DNA from: Karalla daura
Lineage: Eukaryota > Chordata > Actinopteri > Chaetodontiformes > Leiognathidae
Direction: 5' to 3'
Assembly: GCA_029224185.1 (NCBI GenBank)
Contig: CM055207.1
Coordinates: 8,659,073 to 8,723,072, forward strand
Length of the DNA stretch: 64,000 bases
The translations under genes and the position numbers were made by a program. Below the pieces are notes generated by a model. It made no database searches, was not told where the DNA came from, and worked only from the letters and a program-made list of their open reading frames with translations. Positions 24,190 to 37,289 of this stretch are shown in pieces (positions within the stretch are counted from its first letter, which is position 1; each line of letters starts with the position of its first letter).

Positions 24190-26040
24190 CTGAACAGGTT
24201 GGACCTGAACAGGTTAGACTGTCTTGACTGAATAAAAGGGCCTTGCAGCCGTGCAGTTGCAAGAGAACAGAGGATGGAAACGCGAGGGATGTGCAGGAGA
24301 ACAGGTAATTTCTTATTTGCATATAGAACATTTTCTGACTTTTTAAATGATATCAAGCCAGTGGTGCAATCAAAAGAATAAAGACTTTCAGACAATTTAA
24401 TCATCCAAAAACATCCACATCTATGTTGAGTTGCTCGCATGTTAATCTTTATGCTTTTACAGGACAATAGTTTAATTTTTTTTGACAGATTGTACAGAAA
24501 ATGTGCAGTGTTTTTCAAATCTAATTATGTATTATGCAATATTGACAAAATAAGCTTGAGCTACAGACATTATGTTCACATACAGATAAAGACGCATTTG
24601 ATTTTTAAATATTCCTTGTGTATTATGCTTTTTGTAGATTTGTATGTCTTTGTAAGTCTTTCATTTGTCATGTTTGGTTTAGATCTGGGCTTTGTGCAAT
24701 GGCGAGGCAAATCCTGTTGCCTGCCCTCTTTCTGGAGATGCATGTATTATTATAAGTTATCATTGTAAGTATTCAAGGAAATGAAATCCAGATTGAATAA
24801 TGTCAACACATTTATGCATGATCAATTTCTGAAAGTTTGTCTTCTGCTATTATGATGCATTTGCTTTACATTTATGGTGACCTCTCAGGTGTCGTCAATT
24901 AAGCTTTAGCAGTAGCTCAAAGACAGCATGATCTGATTGTAAGGCGAGGGACATACAAACATGATACTGTTATGTCAACAAATGAATTATTTAGTAAACA
25001 TTTAGTTACTATCATATCAGAACTTCCAAAACACAGCTAGTATCTATAGTCGTATTTGTTTAGTATTTTCATTTGTTTTTCTTCTTCTTCCCAGGGCTGT
25101 CCATCAGGGCTTACTGGGTCTCTGCAATAAGGCATGAACATGCCATTGTAGCTTTAGGTAATTTTATTCTTTGGGGTGAAAGATGTGTATATGTTCTCAA
25201 TTATTGCATGTACTGTTTAAAGTATTAAAGTCCTAATCATGCTTTTTTTCCAAACCACCTTGCTTTTCTTTAATCTGAATGCAGTAATGGAAATGTACAC
25301 CTGCAGTAGTACTACTCACTATCTCACCATTTGCGACATGTATTTTAAGTGCTGATATGATGCGATTGGCATTACATACTGTAATTACATACTAAACTCC
25401 TCTGTTCCACTTCATGATGTCACAAATCGGAGAATGGAGAAGCTAAAATGTCGTTTCACATCAGCATAGAGTGTCTTTATGTGCTTCTTACGTTAGATTT
25501 TGGTTGTTCACTTGCAGACCAAGTGTAGGAGCCATTCCTTAGTTTGAATTATGCATTAACATGTTTTTTTTTTTTTAATTTTGTGAACGTATACCCCCTA
25601 CAGGTCAAGAGCCCTAATATTGGGAAGTTACCTGAAGGAGGTGTTGCTAACTGGGAGCACAAAGCTTTTTTCATCTTGCCTGTGACTCACCTGCCTTTTT
25701 TGCTGTTTTAAAATAGAGATTTATTTCTGTGTATGTCTGTGTAAGTGTATGTCTTTAAGTTCACAGTAGCTAAAGGAGCTCAGTTTTATTTAAATTAGAA
25801 ATAAAGAAGAAAACATAATCTATGTAACATAATCTTGGGTGGTTGCATTTTTTCTTTACAACATTAGAGGGCAGCACAGGATAAAATACAGATTTGAAAC
25901 GCAGTCTTCCTGGACACTTTTTTTCTGGCTTTCGATCACCAGTGATAAGAACGATGAAGATATTGTGTAAGTTTTCTGTTTATTTTTCAATTAAACTTGG
26001 GCTGTGATCGATTGAAGACTACGGAGTCAATGTCTAAAGT
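24190..26040 (+). pseudogene. relic third tectorin-like copy (head like copy 1, tail like copy 2)
   Basis: 24201-24304 matches the promoter and exon 1 of copy 1 (ATG at 24274, donor after 24304). 24683-24770 matches exon 2: ATG at 24699 encodes MARQILLPALFLEM but hits TAA at 24753-24755 after a small insertion. About 24875-24900 resembles the exon 3 repeat. About 25290-25375 resembles the intron 6/exon 7 junction (GACATGTATTTTAAG). About 25405-25525 resembles intron 24 and the exon 25 start of copy 2. The tail to about 26040 resembles the copy 2 3' flank. Almost all VWD and ZP coding sequence is gone. Confidence 0.72.
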
Positions 26041-28847
26041 TTGCTCCAAGTTCAATCTTGTGACATATCAAAAACTACAGCGGAATAAACAATAAACACA
26101 AAGCCTACCCTTCATTTTCTCTGGATGGATATGTAATGTACAGCAATGAATATATTGCAAGGCATTAATACAAGCTGGTTCGCCTTTGGCATGAATGAAA
26201 CTGCCTTTGACACAAAAGTTTGGGTTTCTGTCTTTTGTGCTGAAGTTCCTTTGAGTTTGGAGACTGACAGAGAACATATCCGAGGTGTCTTCCCTTCTGG
26301 GGCTGAATTCATCTTTGTCATTCAACAAGTCTTCGGCAATATGGAAAGCTATGCGAGTACCCATTGCTTAACACTTACCACATGCCTACAACATGTAATT
26401 TGTCAATGCTGTTATAATAAAGTATGAAAATCTAAAAGACTACCACATGGCCCAATCCACTGGCTCGACAGACAATTTATGTAGATTATGCACAGGTGAT
26501 TTTATAGAGCATATTTCATGATTATTGGTTAAATTAATAAGTAGATATATGTTTGATCCTCTTCAGAAGTTGCTACTCTACTCCTGCTAGTCTAGCTACC
26601 CTACTCCCGTTCACAAATATATCCAAGTGTTTATGATGGTGCTGCTGGGCCAACACCCTCTTTGTACTCAAGTCATTGTTTGATCACCCTGTGCCCCTCA
26701 TGTAATAGCTTAGACACACTAACACTGTACAACTGGGAGGTTAATCCAGTGGCTTATGTGGTATTTGCAGGCTTTCAGAGTCAGTGTGTGAAAAGTGAAT
26801 GGGAGAGAGAACCGGAGACTCACTCACAAGAAATAATACGTAGTTGACAATGGAACTACAACCACACAGCAAATCTAATACCGTGCACTGACTTTGCAAG
26901 AAATCACATTTCTGAGCTCCACATACACTAAGATGACTTGGCACTTGATTATTTAACAGGTAAACCCAAATAACTTGTGGAACATTAATTTTAAAGGGAA
27001 CCAGCCTCAGATTGTGCCCCACATGATTTCAGGCTTTTGTCTGCAAACAGAAAGGCAGATGCAGCAAGTGCTCTCACTTCTCCAGCTGTCACTTCCAAAT
27101 CAACTGAAGCTATATTGAATGTTTTCTTTACCAGTTTAAGTTACTGAGAAATCACCAATCACTAATATCACACACAGTGCTTCTAAAGCCTTGATGGTCA
27201 TTGTGCAGTGTGTTCCTGGCATAAGAGGGTCAGGCTTAACTAAATGTTTTACAAAAAAGCAGTGAGGCCTTTGTAAAAGAAGTTAGGAAGACACTGACAA
27301 TGGCAACAGAACTAAGTCCCCTGACATCCTTGCCACAGAGCCTATTACATCAAACTCTTTGCCCAGTTTTGGACCAGCCAGTAGTTTGGCAAGATCAGAC
27401 AATGCCTAGATGGCTAGTTCTCCAGAGACTACACACATGTGGCAAACTTTGTCCTCATGTTGGCATTGGATGAAAAGTTAGGGGATTTCCGAACTCAGTA
27501 CAGTAGCTGTCAGGATATCATGCATTTTGCACAAGGACCTTAAGTCCCCATCTGCAGTTTCCTTTTATATAATCTTTTCAGTCACATTTATTCTGTCCCG
27601 TACCAGATATGTCTGGTATGTAATCGAATTAAGTTAATGCAGTCCTTGAAGTTTCATAGATTGTGTCTCACCTTTTTGAACCCACCCACACATTTTAAAC
27701 CTAACAGCATCCATATGTGGTGAGGTATGGTTTATCTTCCATTTGTAAACTGCTGTCATACAATCACTTTGCTGTGCTCTTTTGATGTAAAGAGTTCCTA
27801 GACAGCTGCAAGATGTGAAAGATTTTACACTTTTTGTAATAATATGAAAACATGGTATTTGTCTAAGCATCAAATACTCATTAAAGATCTGTTGAAGTTA
27901 GAAAGAGTCTTTTCATGCTTTGTTTCCGTTAAAATGCCTTTCTCTGTAACCTGCATATCAAGGTCTGAGCCATCTTGAATACTCATCCTTAACGTCAGAC
28001 CTGCTCTGTTTTTAGAAGGAGCCCTATGCCTCCTGCGTTCTCCTGAGTAGGGGATGGTGGTGGTGGATGAGGAAGAGAGGGAAATATGAGTGACAGCTTG
28101 TTGACTTTTACAAGATGCTGAGTGCTTAGTGGGCTAAATTGGATTCCCTCGTGAAGTCCCCTGTGCAGTGCGCTGAAGGGGTCAGGAAGGGTCCCCTCTG
28201 ATGCTTGACCTCTCCTATTCCTCCTCATCCTGCCCCTCATGTCAGCACCACTGACCACAATGCACTGCAGGGTGATTATATCTGAACCTGAGACCGTTTT
28301 TGCAAAGTTCAAGCCTCTGGGATTCATTATGCGGAGAGGATTTCAGTTTTAAGAAGAAGAACAGAAGTTTTTCTTTGTGGTTCGTGAGAGGGTATTTTGA
28401 CCACTGATATCGAGCTAACTTTATTTCCCACCATTATTTCCCACATTTGTGATAAAAGCAGCCAGTGTGGGAGTCAATATCAATGTTCAGAAAGAATGTG
28501 ACTTTAAACTGCCCCTTCTCATGAATTAGTGAAAATAAATTAAAACTATTCATTGGAACATTTAATGGTTGAAATGACTCTCTGTGTCAGTCCGGCTCAA
28601 TAATAATTGTGTCCTATTACTATTACTATTATAATTGTGTCCAATAGACTTTTGTATTTATTGTTTTAATGTCAGCAGAAGTGTTACTTTTTCCTTATTG
28701 ACATCTTTGAGAGGCCAAAAAATCTCTTCTGGCAGCAACATGTAGCTGATACAATTGTTGTACTTGGATAGTAAAGTGTTTTACTTCTAATTTTGGATAA
28801 CAGGGGTTGTAAGTCTGTATAAAGTGTTAAATTTATGGGAGCGCTGG

Positions 28848-28848
<1 letters not shown>

Positions 28849-28919
<71 letters not shown>

Positions 28920-28928
28920 ACACACACC
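28849..28928. repeat. (CA)n microsatellite
   Basis: This is a nearly pure CA run of about 38 units with one CATA interruption near its end. Confidence 0.95.
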
Positions 28929-31900
28929 AGTCAAGTCCTGCCTGAACAGAAATTCTTAGACCAGGGCAGCTCTCTATTCTTGTCATTTGGTTTTCCTGTT
29001 GTTCACAAGGTCTTTTGTTTTGATAGGACCTTTCGTGATGCAGACATATCCGGCCATCTACTATTTCTGTGGAGCGTAATTAGATTTCCCTGGTGAATTC
29101 TATACTCCTGAGAAGGTAGGACAGTCGGCGTGCTGCAATTCTAGAAGTCATGAAATTGACTCAGCAAACCATGTGTGAAAAATCAGCACTTTGTAAAGCG
29201 AAATATACACACCGTGACTTCCATCCATACTGTGTTTTTAATAGATTTACTGTGACATACTTACTGTCCAGAAAATTGGATTTCACAAGAGTAAAACACA
29301 CGTTTTCCACATTTTTCCCCTCAAATATTGTGCATCTACGGTATATGTACTATTAATGCGTGTCTTTATTGTAACACTATTACTGTATGTCCCCTTAAAA
29401 CAACAATAAAACCATAAATCTAATCAGGCCTTATCACCCCTTCTTCCCTGCTATGGGTACAATAATTATTACATTATAAGTATGTGGTCATGCTTATTTA
29501 TCAATTAATTCTACAGAAATCCATTATGATAAAGATGCTGTAATTATGAATTATGTTGTCTGTGACATGCTGTTTCCATCAGCCTTCCATTTGAAATATT
29601 AGATCATAGGTTTACCAGAGGGCTTCCTCGAGCCATCTGGTCCTGCTGTCACTCTGCTTCCTTTACTCCTCAGAGCACAGTCAATGGTCTCGCTTAAGAT
29701 TTCAACCATCTTAATGAGTATCGGGGAGTATTTTGTCTGTTTTGTATCCCTCTTCTTCCGAAATAATGTCACCGGTGGTGTAATAGGGAAATAAAATGTA
29801 CATTTCATCCTTTGAGAACGCCCCTGGCCGCAGTTTTATTTTTTATGCATTTTGTGCGTCATGAAGTCACTTCAGGTTAAACACTCAGATCACTTTCTGC
29901 CTCAGTTGTGCAGCAACCTGCAGCCTGTGGCTGCAGGATGAGTTAACAAAACATTGGCATTTTTATACTGAAAACTGCAGATAGCAAGTTGAAATCCGTC
30001 TTCATTATTATGCATAAGCATGAATGAACAAGGAGAAGAATGATAAAAATAACAGTTTTTAAGCAGTTTGGTCAACCGTATTAGAGACCGTTTTCAGACT
30101 CTTTTCAATTTACTTGAAATGCTTTTAGCTGATTTGCCAACAAAGTCTAATTAAGTTCATACCAGGAATTGGGAGGCCAGAGGTTGATGCAGTGAGTGAT
30201 GCACTGGACTAAAGATAATGACAACCCTCCTACTTGCATTTTCCACTGTGTCACCATATTCTCTTTCCCCTGCCCCACCCCACCACCACCATCACGACTT
30301 CACTCCCTCCAACAGTGACCATGGGCTGTTTATCGACTGGCTTCTTCTTCCTGTTTGTGGTACTAAGAGGCTGAAATTAGATCTGCATCGCCGAGGATTT
30401 GAGATAAATTGGGCAGCGGATCGGTCCTAACTCAATTTTCTCTTGTTTTCTGGGGGGAAGAGGATAGTTCGTCATGATGCAGCAGACAGGATAACACCAG
30501 ATTGACACTGGCAAAGATGGGGTGAAGGTGGGACGACTGTGTTGCAATTGTAGTTCTTCTCTTTTGCATGTAGCTAAAATGGAAGGTGGCTAGCCTGAGC
30601 TATTTTATTAATACCAAGAACAGCTAAATTAAGAGTACTTACCAGGTCTGTGTGCAGTAATTCACTTTTTCATATATACAAATTCAAGTGGAAAAGAAAA
30701 ATCAGTCTAATGCCCAAAAATACTTAATAAAGTAACTAGCCAGTTGAAAAGCAGCTGCTCTGACTGCAGCTTGTTTAAACTGCAGCTTCAAACAAAATGG
30801 CACCAAAATAAAGATTTAAATTAAAAATTAAAGATTGGTCCAGCTCTTGTCCTCCTGTCAGAGATGACAGGTCTCTGTCCTTGTCATCCAGCTTGCAGCT
30901 TCACACAGCCTTTAATGGTGGAGTTAGCTGGTTGCTTATATCTTTGCAAAGTCCATTGACATTGTCTTAGCGGCTTATTAAGTAGTCCACCCAAACTGAA
31001 AAACTCTGTCACCGTTTAACTTTCTAAAAGAGTCCTGGTTAAACATTTTCACCAAATTTATGGCAGACATTAACTTTCTGTTTCACTTTAGAGCACACCA
31101 CAGGTTTGTCTTAGATCACCCTCTTCATTAGTCCCTTTCCTGCCACTCTGAGGCGCTAATTCACAAGCTCCAGCTTCAGTAAAACTAAACCTGGACAACT
31201 TAATGAGAAAATAACTATTGGCAAATTTAGAAATCATCGACCTATGGACTATGGTATCCAGGCCTCATCCCTCTCTACACTGTATCCCCCCTGTTGCTCT
31301 CTTGGGTTGGGCCAAATGGCTGTGATACACAAGGGTAATCGGCCGCTCCCATTACAACTCCCAGGGGAGAGGGGTTTGCTCCGTAGCGTCTTTGTATGGT
31401 GAGGAGTAGGGGTGTGGATCTCAGTCTTTTCACAATCCTACTTTGATCTGACTCCAGTACCTGACAGTTGATACTGTAGCTGAACCCGACACTTGGTGCA
31501 GCCTCTGTATAAATCTGGACTGGGAATAGGAGAATGGGATTGAGAGGAGCAGGTCTGAATGCCAGACTATCTGTTGTTTTGTGCGCCAGACAGACACGAT
31601 GACCCTCTTGGTTAAACTCAGCCCAAGAGGTCATGTCCCAAACCGAAGATGAGGAATGCCCTAAGGGTAAACAAGAGCCTCTTGATGGTTCTTTTACTTT
31701 CATCTCCTCAAAATGAGCCATAAAACATAACATGGACATGATGTGGGATTGTGTATCAGCCATTTTATCTTCAAAGTGTGTAGATATTGTGGACAAAATA
31801 TAGACAGAGAAGAGAGGAGTAATAACAAGCACCATTCCCTGGAGATGATTCAAAAGAGACTTTATTATATCCTAGATAGACACATTAATTCAATTTAATA

Positions 31901-31984
31901 TTCCTCGATTTTTATTTCTTCATTAGTCCTTCAAGAGCTAATTCAATCACTCCATTTTACCCATCTGTGATTAGTGTCACACAC

Positions 31985-32150
31985 ACATGAAAAAACAGGG
32001 CAGTAGGCTGCTGCCTCCAGGGCCTTGGAGAGTAGCCGGGGAGTGTAGTTAGGGATTTGATGCCTTGCTCAAGGGCATGTCATCCACATTTTCGTCCCAG
32101 TCTTGAGACTCAAACCAAAGCACTACCCCTCAAGGCTAGGACTGCCCACA
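31985..32150. repeat. fish dispersed repeat fragment
   Basis: The stretch with GATGCCTTGCTCAAGGGCAT and the following degenerate GAGACTCAAACCAAAGCACT resembles the common teleost repeat that reads 'ccttgctcaagggcac ... ttcgaac'. Family assignment is from pattern memory only. Confidence 0.4.
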
Positions 32151-32233
32151 TGCAAAGCCACAGCTACCCTGCTAAAGGGGTATACACACTCTATTCGTTG
32201 TTCAGATTCAGGTTCAGATTGAGATCTTTGTTG

Positions 32234-32400
32234 TCCATCCATCCATCCATCCATCCATCCATCCATCCATCCATCCATCCATCCATCCATCCATCCATCC
32301 ATCCATCCATCCATCCATCTATCCATTATCTACCCACTTTGTACCTAATTGAGTTACGGGGGTCTTCTGGTGCTTATCTCCAGCCTATCTCCTGACCATT
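32234..32400. repeat. (CCAT)n microsatellite with attached SINE-like end
   Basis: There are over 20 units of CCAT, then ATCCATTATCTACCCACTTT and GGTGCTTATCTCCAGCCTAT. This combination (CCAT run plus 'tatctccagc') is typical of one end of a common fish repeat. Other pieces of the same type are seen near 44765, 48487, 60868 and 63600. Confidence 0.75.
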
Positions 32401-35400
32401 GACTGGAAATTTATTTACAATAGATGGTAAAAATGCACACATAATATAACTGTAGGACATGCTCTTCACCATTTAGAGTGGTGTATCTATTAGGGTATCT
32501 AAGGGTATCTATTAGAAGGACCAAGCCACTGGAAAAGAGCAGCTAGACATTGCAAAGGTAATTTGTTCTTTTGCTAGATTTGCCTGTCATGTGACTACTA
32601 AATTAAAGGCTGTTAAATGAAAATGCAGCAAAAACAAGAAAAGGAAGAGAAGAATGCTGGAAGACAAACACTGAACAAAGACTTTCCTCATGACCGATCC
32701 AATTTCTATAGCCAAATCTCTATTTGAAGACTGTCTATCCAGCTTTCTAAAGGTGCTACAGATGGGCCCCACCAGTGCTGGCTGCAAAACATTGCTATTG
32801 GCTGAAAGGCGCAGAACCATCAGCAATCTGAGCCGTCAAATTAAATTGAGAGGAAAGCCTTTTAAACAGGGGGCTATCTAAAAATCCCCTGGTATTCACA
32901 GAGTTCCCTGTATTTTTGTGTGATGAATCAGCTGTCTCTCAGCTGTTCGCACAACAATGAGTTTGTCTCACTGTGCCTAACCGACCTTAACAAACGTCAC
33001 TGAGGTGTTAAGGGTTCAAGTTTGTTCTCAGAAGTACTCAAATGTTGGCCTCCCACTCATTCACAAGATCTCTAATGCAGTTTGCATACATCAAAAACAG
33101 ACAAGCTGCAACACATTCTGCCTCAGGTTAACGCTAAAAGTGATGTTGACCGATTGGGCCTCTGTCTGTCATCACAGACTATGAACATACCTGAACAATA
33201 CAGTACAGTGCTAACAACCTGAAAAGCACATTTGTGGAATTCTGCACTATTTTGGGTCATACTCAGGTCTTTCTAATCAGCAGATGTTTCAGTATTTTCT
33301 CTTTTCTTCTATTCTATTTAAAACCCACGAAGCAGCCGGTCAGGAGACAGGAGAGTTTGGTGACACTAGCACAATGGTGTCTTTACTCACAAGGTACTAA
33401 CAGGAAATCTGTTGTTTAACACAGTATCAATGTCTTCATTAAATGAAAAACATGGGGAAGAGGTATCAAGACCCACAGGCTCTTTCCCTGTCTTAGATGT
33501 CTGGATAGATGTGGGAAACGTCTATGCCATAGTGGAGAGCTGTATTATCTTATACAGTACAATAATCTGCTCCCGTGTCCTCTTCCACATCCACCGTGCA
33601 ACATTACATCACTCCTTTATTTAGAGGCCATATCAATGTGACATCATGATCAACACCCTATACCTGCATTCAGCACAGAGACGGGTCGCCGCAAGGAAAC
33701 TCAAGCCTTGATACTGTATGTGATGCAGGGCATCAATGCTTGTGCTTTGCTGCTCTGAAGGATAATCACATTTCATGCGGGAGAATATGGGCACAGAGTT
33801 CCAGTTTCCTTAATGCTCGGTGTAGAAAACATTCCAGTTAGTGAACCAACTGGACGTCACACGAGAGGATCATCCTCGCTGGTTACTGCGTTTTAGCAAA
33901 ACTGAATTACAAACAAGACCAAGAATCTGCTCAATGTGTCAAAAATAGATTGCCATTTTGGAAAATGAACTAACTTAATCTCTTGCTGAGAATGAAGAGA
34001 AAAGACTGACACTACTTTCACGCATTTAGAGTAAATATGAACGGCTGACATGTCAGGAAAGCCAACAAATGAGATAAGGCAAAGTGTCCCTTCTCGATTT
34101 GCAGCGCAGCTGCATCAACCCAACATCTGCACTGTAAAGGGTGCAGCAACTCCTGAGGCTCCTAACATAAATTCAGTTGTTCATTCTATTAACCCCTGAT
34201 GATATAATACGATATCCTAATGGTCCGTGGAACATAAGCATTGTTAAAATATAAAGCATTACATGCTAAATGGTTGTGAGGTTTCAGAGTCAGTCTTCTT
34301 GTGGCAAGCCTTTGAAATTTACAGCTGGCTCAGAGTATCAGTGTCACTTAAGCTGTGAGTTTGTAGCTCTAGGTGTGGATCAGGCTTTGGAGGTATCGTG
34401 GTTATCTGGATACAATTGTTCCTGAGCTGTAGACTTTTTTTTCTGTTTTGACACGAAGGCTCTGTTGCGTAAGGTGACTCACTTGTCAGGACGGGCAAAC
34501 AAAAGAATCAAAGGGAGGAAGTATGTGCAGAGCATTCACGTGAATATGCAATGAAGCGAGTCAACATTTTGAGCAACGTGCTATGCACAACTGTTTTTGT
34601 TGTAGTGATGGATGAATGGATTTTACCCATCAAAATGGGCTGAGATTTCTGTGAACTGTTGTTGTTATGATTACATGGAACAATGTGTAAGTTGAGCCTC
34701 CTTTGTGCGGAGGCTGAATACTTTGTAACTGCACAGCTGATGTGTAGGTGGCAGTCACCTGGGAAGCAGACGGGGTACATAACTAGAGTCAAGCAACATG
34801 TGAGCTTTTACAACAAATGCAATAAAACCAGCAATGTTTTAATGGCATTTCCCCCTAAACCGACCTCTGACAAACAAATAAATGCCTTTGTGTTCGCCGC
34901 AAAGCCACAAACTGGAATGCCTCCCCAATTAAGGCCTTCTTAGGGACGAAGTGTGAATTGTATGGATGTTCTTTATTTTATCACATCCAACTAAGCACAT
35001 TAAGGCTGCCGAAAATGGCACTATTGTGCACAGTAAAAAGACGGGACTCCAAGGCGTAATCCAGTCATTAAGCTTGAGGCTGCAGACTTGAGTCTAACTT
35101 TAGTCAACAAAGATGTTCTCTCAGAGGAATGCCCAAACAGATGGGGCAGTTTCAGTTGTTCAGTTTGAACATTTTAGAGTTTGAAGGCATCCTTTCATTG
35201 CACCTTGTACCTTAACCTTCTAGATCCTGTTCTTGCAAACATAGGGTGAAGGGTAAGTCAGTCCAGAGCAGGACACACACACAAACTTGCTTTTTTATTG
35301 CTTAACCACTGAGCCACTGTGTCAACTATTTAGTTATATTCTGTCTTGTTTACATCACATGACACAAGGTTGCAGTTGAAAGGAGGCAGATATGGTTCCA

Positions 35401-36127
35401 TGCAGATAAACACAAGTTCGTGGGGGGAGGGGAAGAAGGAGTTTTCCGAGATGGAGTAAGATAGAGCCTCCCAATCACGTTGCCCCATCTATAAAGAGGA
35501 TTCAGGAGAGACGGAAAGACAGGAGGAGGAATTGTGTTGCAAACTGATGTGGAAGGAGGTGAAAAATGGCTCTATTATAGGCTTAATAGAATTTCCCTTG
35601 GTCCCAGAGGGAAGCAGAATGGACTCTGCCTCCATTCCACTTTGCTTTTCCATCCCCTTCATCCCGCCATTTGCCCTGGCCGGAGATATAATTTCATCAC
35701 TCTTCACTTAATTGTGTGCGTTGCTGGCAGAGGCTCACTTTCTGTTGCAGCGCACACAGAGGCAGGTGGGAGAGGAGGAATAATAGAACAGTGTGGGAAA
35801 CCACATCACTTCATTTTTATAGATGGACAGCTTGTAAAGGCGATGGTCCCCTCAGACTAGTCCACTGTAAACACGGCAGGAAACACTGAGCTCGAAACTC
35901 AAGTAAACATGAAATGCAGTTCTGCATGGAGACCTACGATCATGTTTTCAAGAAGCAGTACATGGTGGGAAAATACTGCAAACTAGGTCTTGCATTTAAA
36001 TTCCAACTCGATAACCAGTTTCAGCAGACAAATCTTTTTGGACTATCTTTGGACAACGATAAAAAGCACTTATTGTGCACTGTAGTAAAAATGTCAGAAT
36101 TTATTATTGTTAATAGACTATAGCAAA

Positions 36128-36200
36128 AAAGTCCTGGGTTCAAATCTGAGCTAAGGGTTTTTCTATGTGGAGTTTTCTTGTTCTCCCCATGTGCGTTCTC
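36128..36200 (+). repeat. SINE-like fragment
   Basis: GTCCTGGGTTCAAATCTGAG (degenerate box B) is followed by TATGTGGAGTTTTCTTGTTC and TCCCCATGTGCG, the same order as the better-preserved copy at 60868-61165. Confidence 0.55.
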
Positions 36201-36700
36201 CAGTTACTAATTGAACAAATTTCAACACTTTATGTGCTTTTTAATCGACAGTGATCCATCATGTTCTAACATCCTGTGAGAAACATGGTCCCAAGAAGTC
36301 AACATTTCATCAGAAACAGTTCTGTCTCTTCAGCCTTGATATGCATAGTGCATATCCCAGCTGGATCCCTAAACACTTTTATTTCTTAAGCCTGTGAAAT
36401 CTTCTCAACCCATAAACTTAATCCCACTTGTTTAAACAAAGTTTCACATTCTACATAACCAATTCAGGGATACAGAATTTTACTGCACTGTTGTGAAATT
36501 TTGAAGTAACCAAACAACTATAAAGTTTTAGGATATTAATGGGATGCACCAGCGTTTCAGCTTTTCACAATACTCACACGCAAAGAACAAAAAAGCACAG
36601 AAAACTGCTTCAACTCTTGTCAGACACCGACCTCCACTTGAGAGGAGATTAGTTCTTCTCTACTCTCCCGCTCTCCTACACCACTTTGGTTCTTTCAAAG

Positions 36701-37188
36701 GCTGCAGCCTGCGTTTGAAGTCCTCCGTGACCAAAGAGAACACGTGTGCCATCATCCAGAGTGATGTGCAGACTCGCTACAGTCACTCATACATCATCAT
36801 GAACGTCAGCGGAGGCCTTCAGAGACACCAAGGTCCTCTGAGAGAAACTGTTGTACTCGTAAAGATGAAGATGCCTCTGGCCTTTGACCTCATCGTAATG
36901 ATGGCCATTTCTAAAGAACACTGTGCTAACTTGTATGGTATGAGGCACAAACACACATTTAGACTAGACATTTCAAGCATTTGAGAATGTACCTGTTACG
37001 GCCTCAGCATAGTTCAGCAAGGCCAACAGATTCATGGGTCTCTTCAGTGTCTTTGCTTCAGTCGTGTAACATCTCTGAAATCTGTATATCTTATCATTTG
37101 TGTGTCTGTAGAAATACTCATGAATTACCAGAATACAATGAAGAACAATGACTATACCACATACCAGGACTATGAGTACCTTGAATGA
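36701..37188 (+). CDS. unidentified gene, candidate last two coding exons
   Basis: I do not recognise this product. Exon 36701-36937 follows a CTTTCAAAG acceptor and ends TTGTATG|GTATGAG. Exon 37112-37188 follows GTGTGTCTGTAG and ends with TGA at 37186-37188. Both junctions are phase 1, so the frame continues: it begins CSLRLKSSVTKENTCAIIQ and ends NNDYTTYQDYEYLE. Codon use looks coding (many C/G third positions) and the segment alternates hydrophobic residues like beta strands, with two cysteines and an NVS sequon. The tyrosine-rich end could be a cytoplasmic tail, but that is speculation. An open frame also extends upstream to ATG 36544, so the first exon may be larger or initial. Upstream exons were not found. 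Confidence 0.35.
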
Positions 37189-37280
37189 CCTGGCTGAAAG
37201 TTTGTCTGGCTGAGAAGAAACTGTTCTGAAGGTCTACCTGGTTAAGTTTATTTTAGCACATTGCAGATGTCTATTTGTGT

Positions 37281-37286
37281 ATTAAA
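37281..37286 (+). terminator. possible polyadenylation signal ATTAAA
   Basis: ATTAAA lies 93 bases after the TGA of the unidentified gene, at a distance typical of a short 3' UTR. By itself the hexamer is common in AT-rich DNA; its position is the support. Confidence 0.3.
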
Positions 37287-37289
37287 GAG

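Larger units (their letters stand above)
26041..36518. other. gene-poor intergenic region
   Basis: I found no coding exon with convincing splice context or family similarity here. It contains a (CA)n tract, a (CCAT)n tract and fish SINE-like fragments, listed separately. The longest open frame (192 codons, 31275-31853, minus strand) shows no domain or splice support. A purine-rich region around 35480-35830 looks unusually even in composition and might be a conserved non-coding element, but this cannot be judged from one sequence. Confidence 0.5.

Noticed and set aside
28684..28986. Open frames with Val-Cys or His-Thr repeats
   Set aside because: These are translations of the (CA)n microsatellite on either strand. 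The same applies to 48496-48729.
31275..31853. 192-codon minus-strand open frame
   Set aside because: It is long for chance but has no recognisable domain, splice context or neighbouring exons. It may be chance or an old element; a protein search would decide.
32057..32395. Open frames with Ile-His-Pro-Ser or Trp-Met-Asp-Gly repeats
   Set aside because: These are translations of the (CCAT)n tract.
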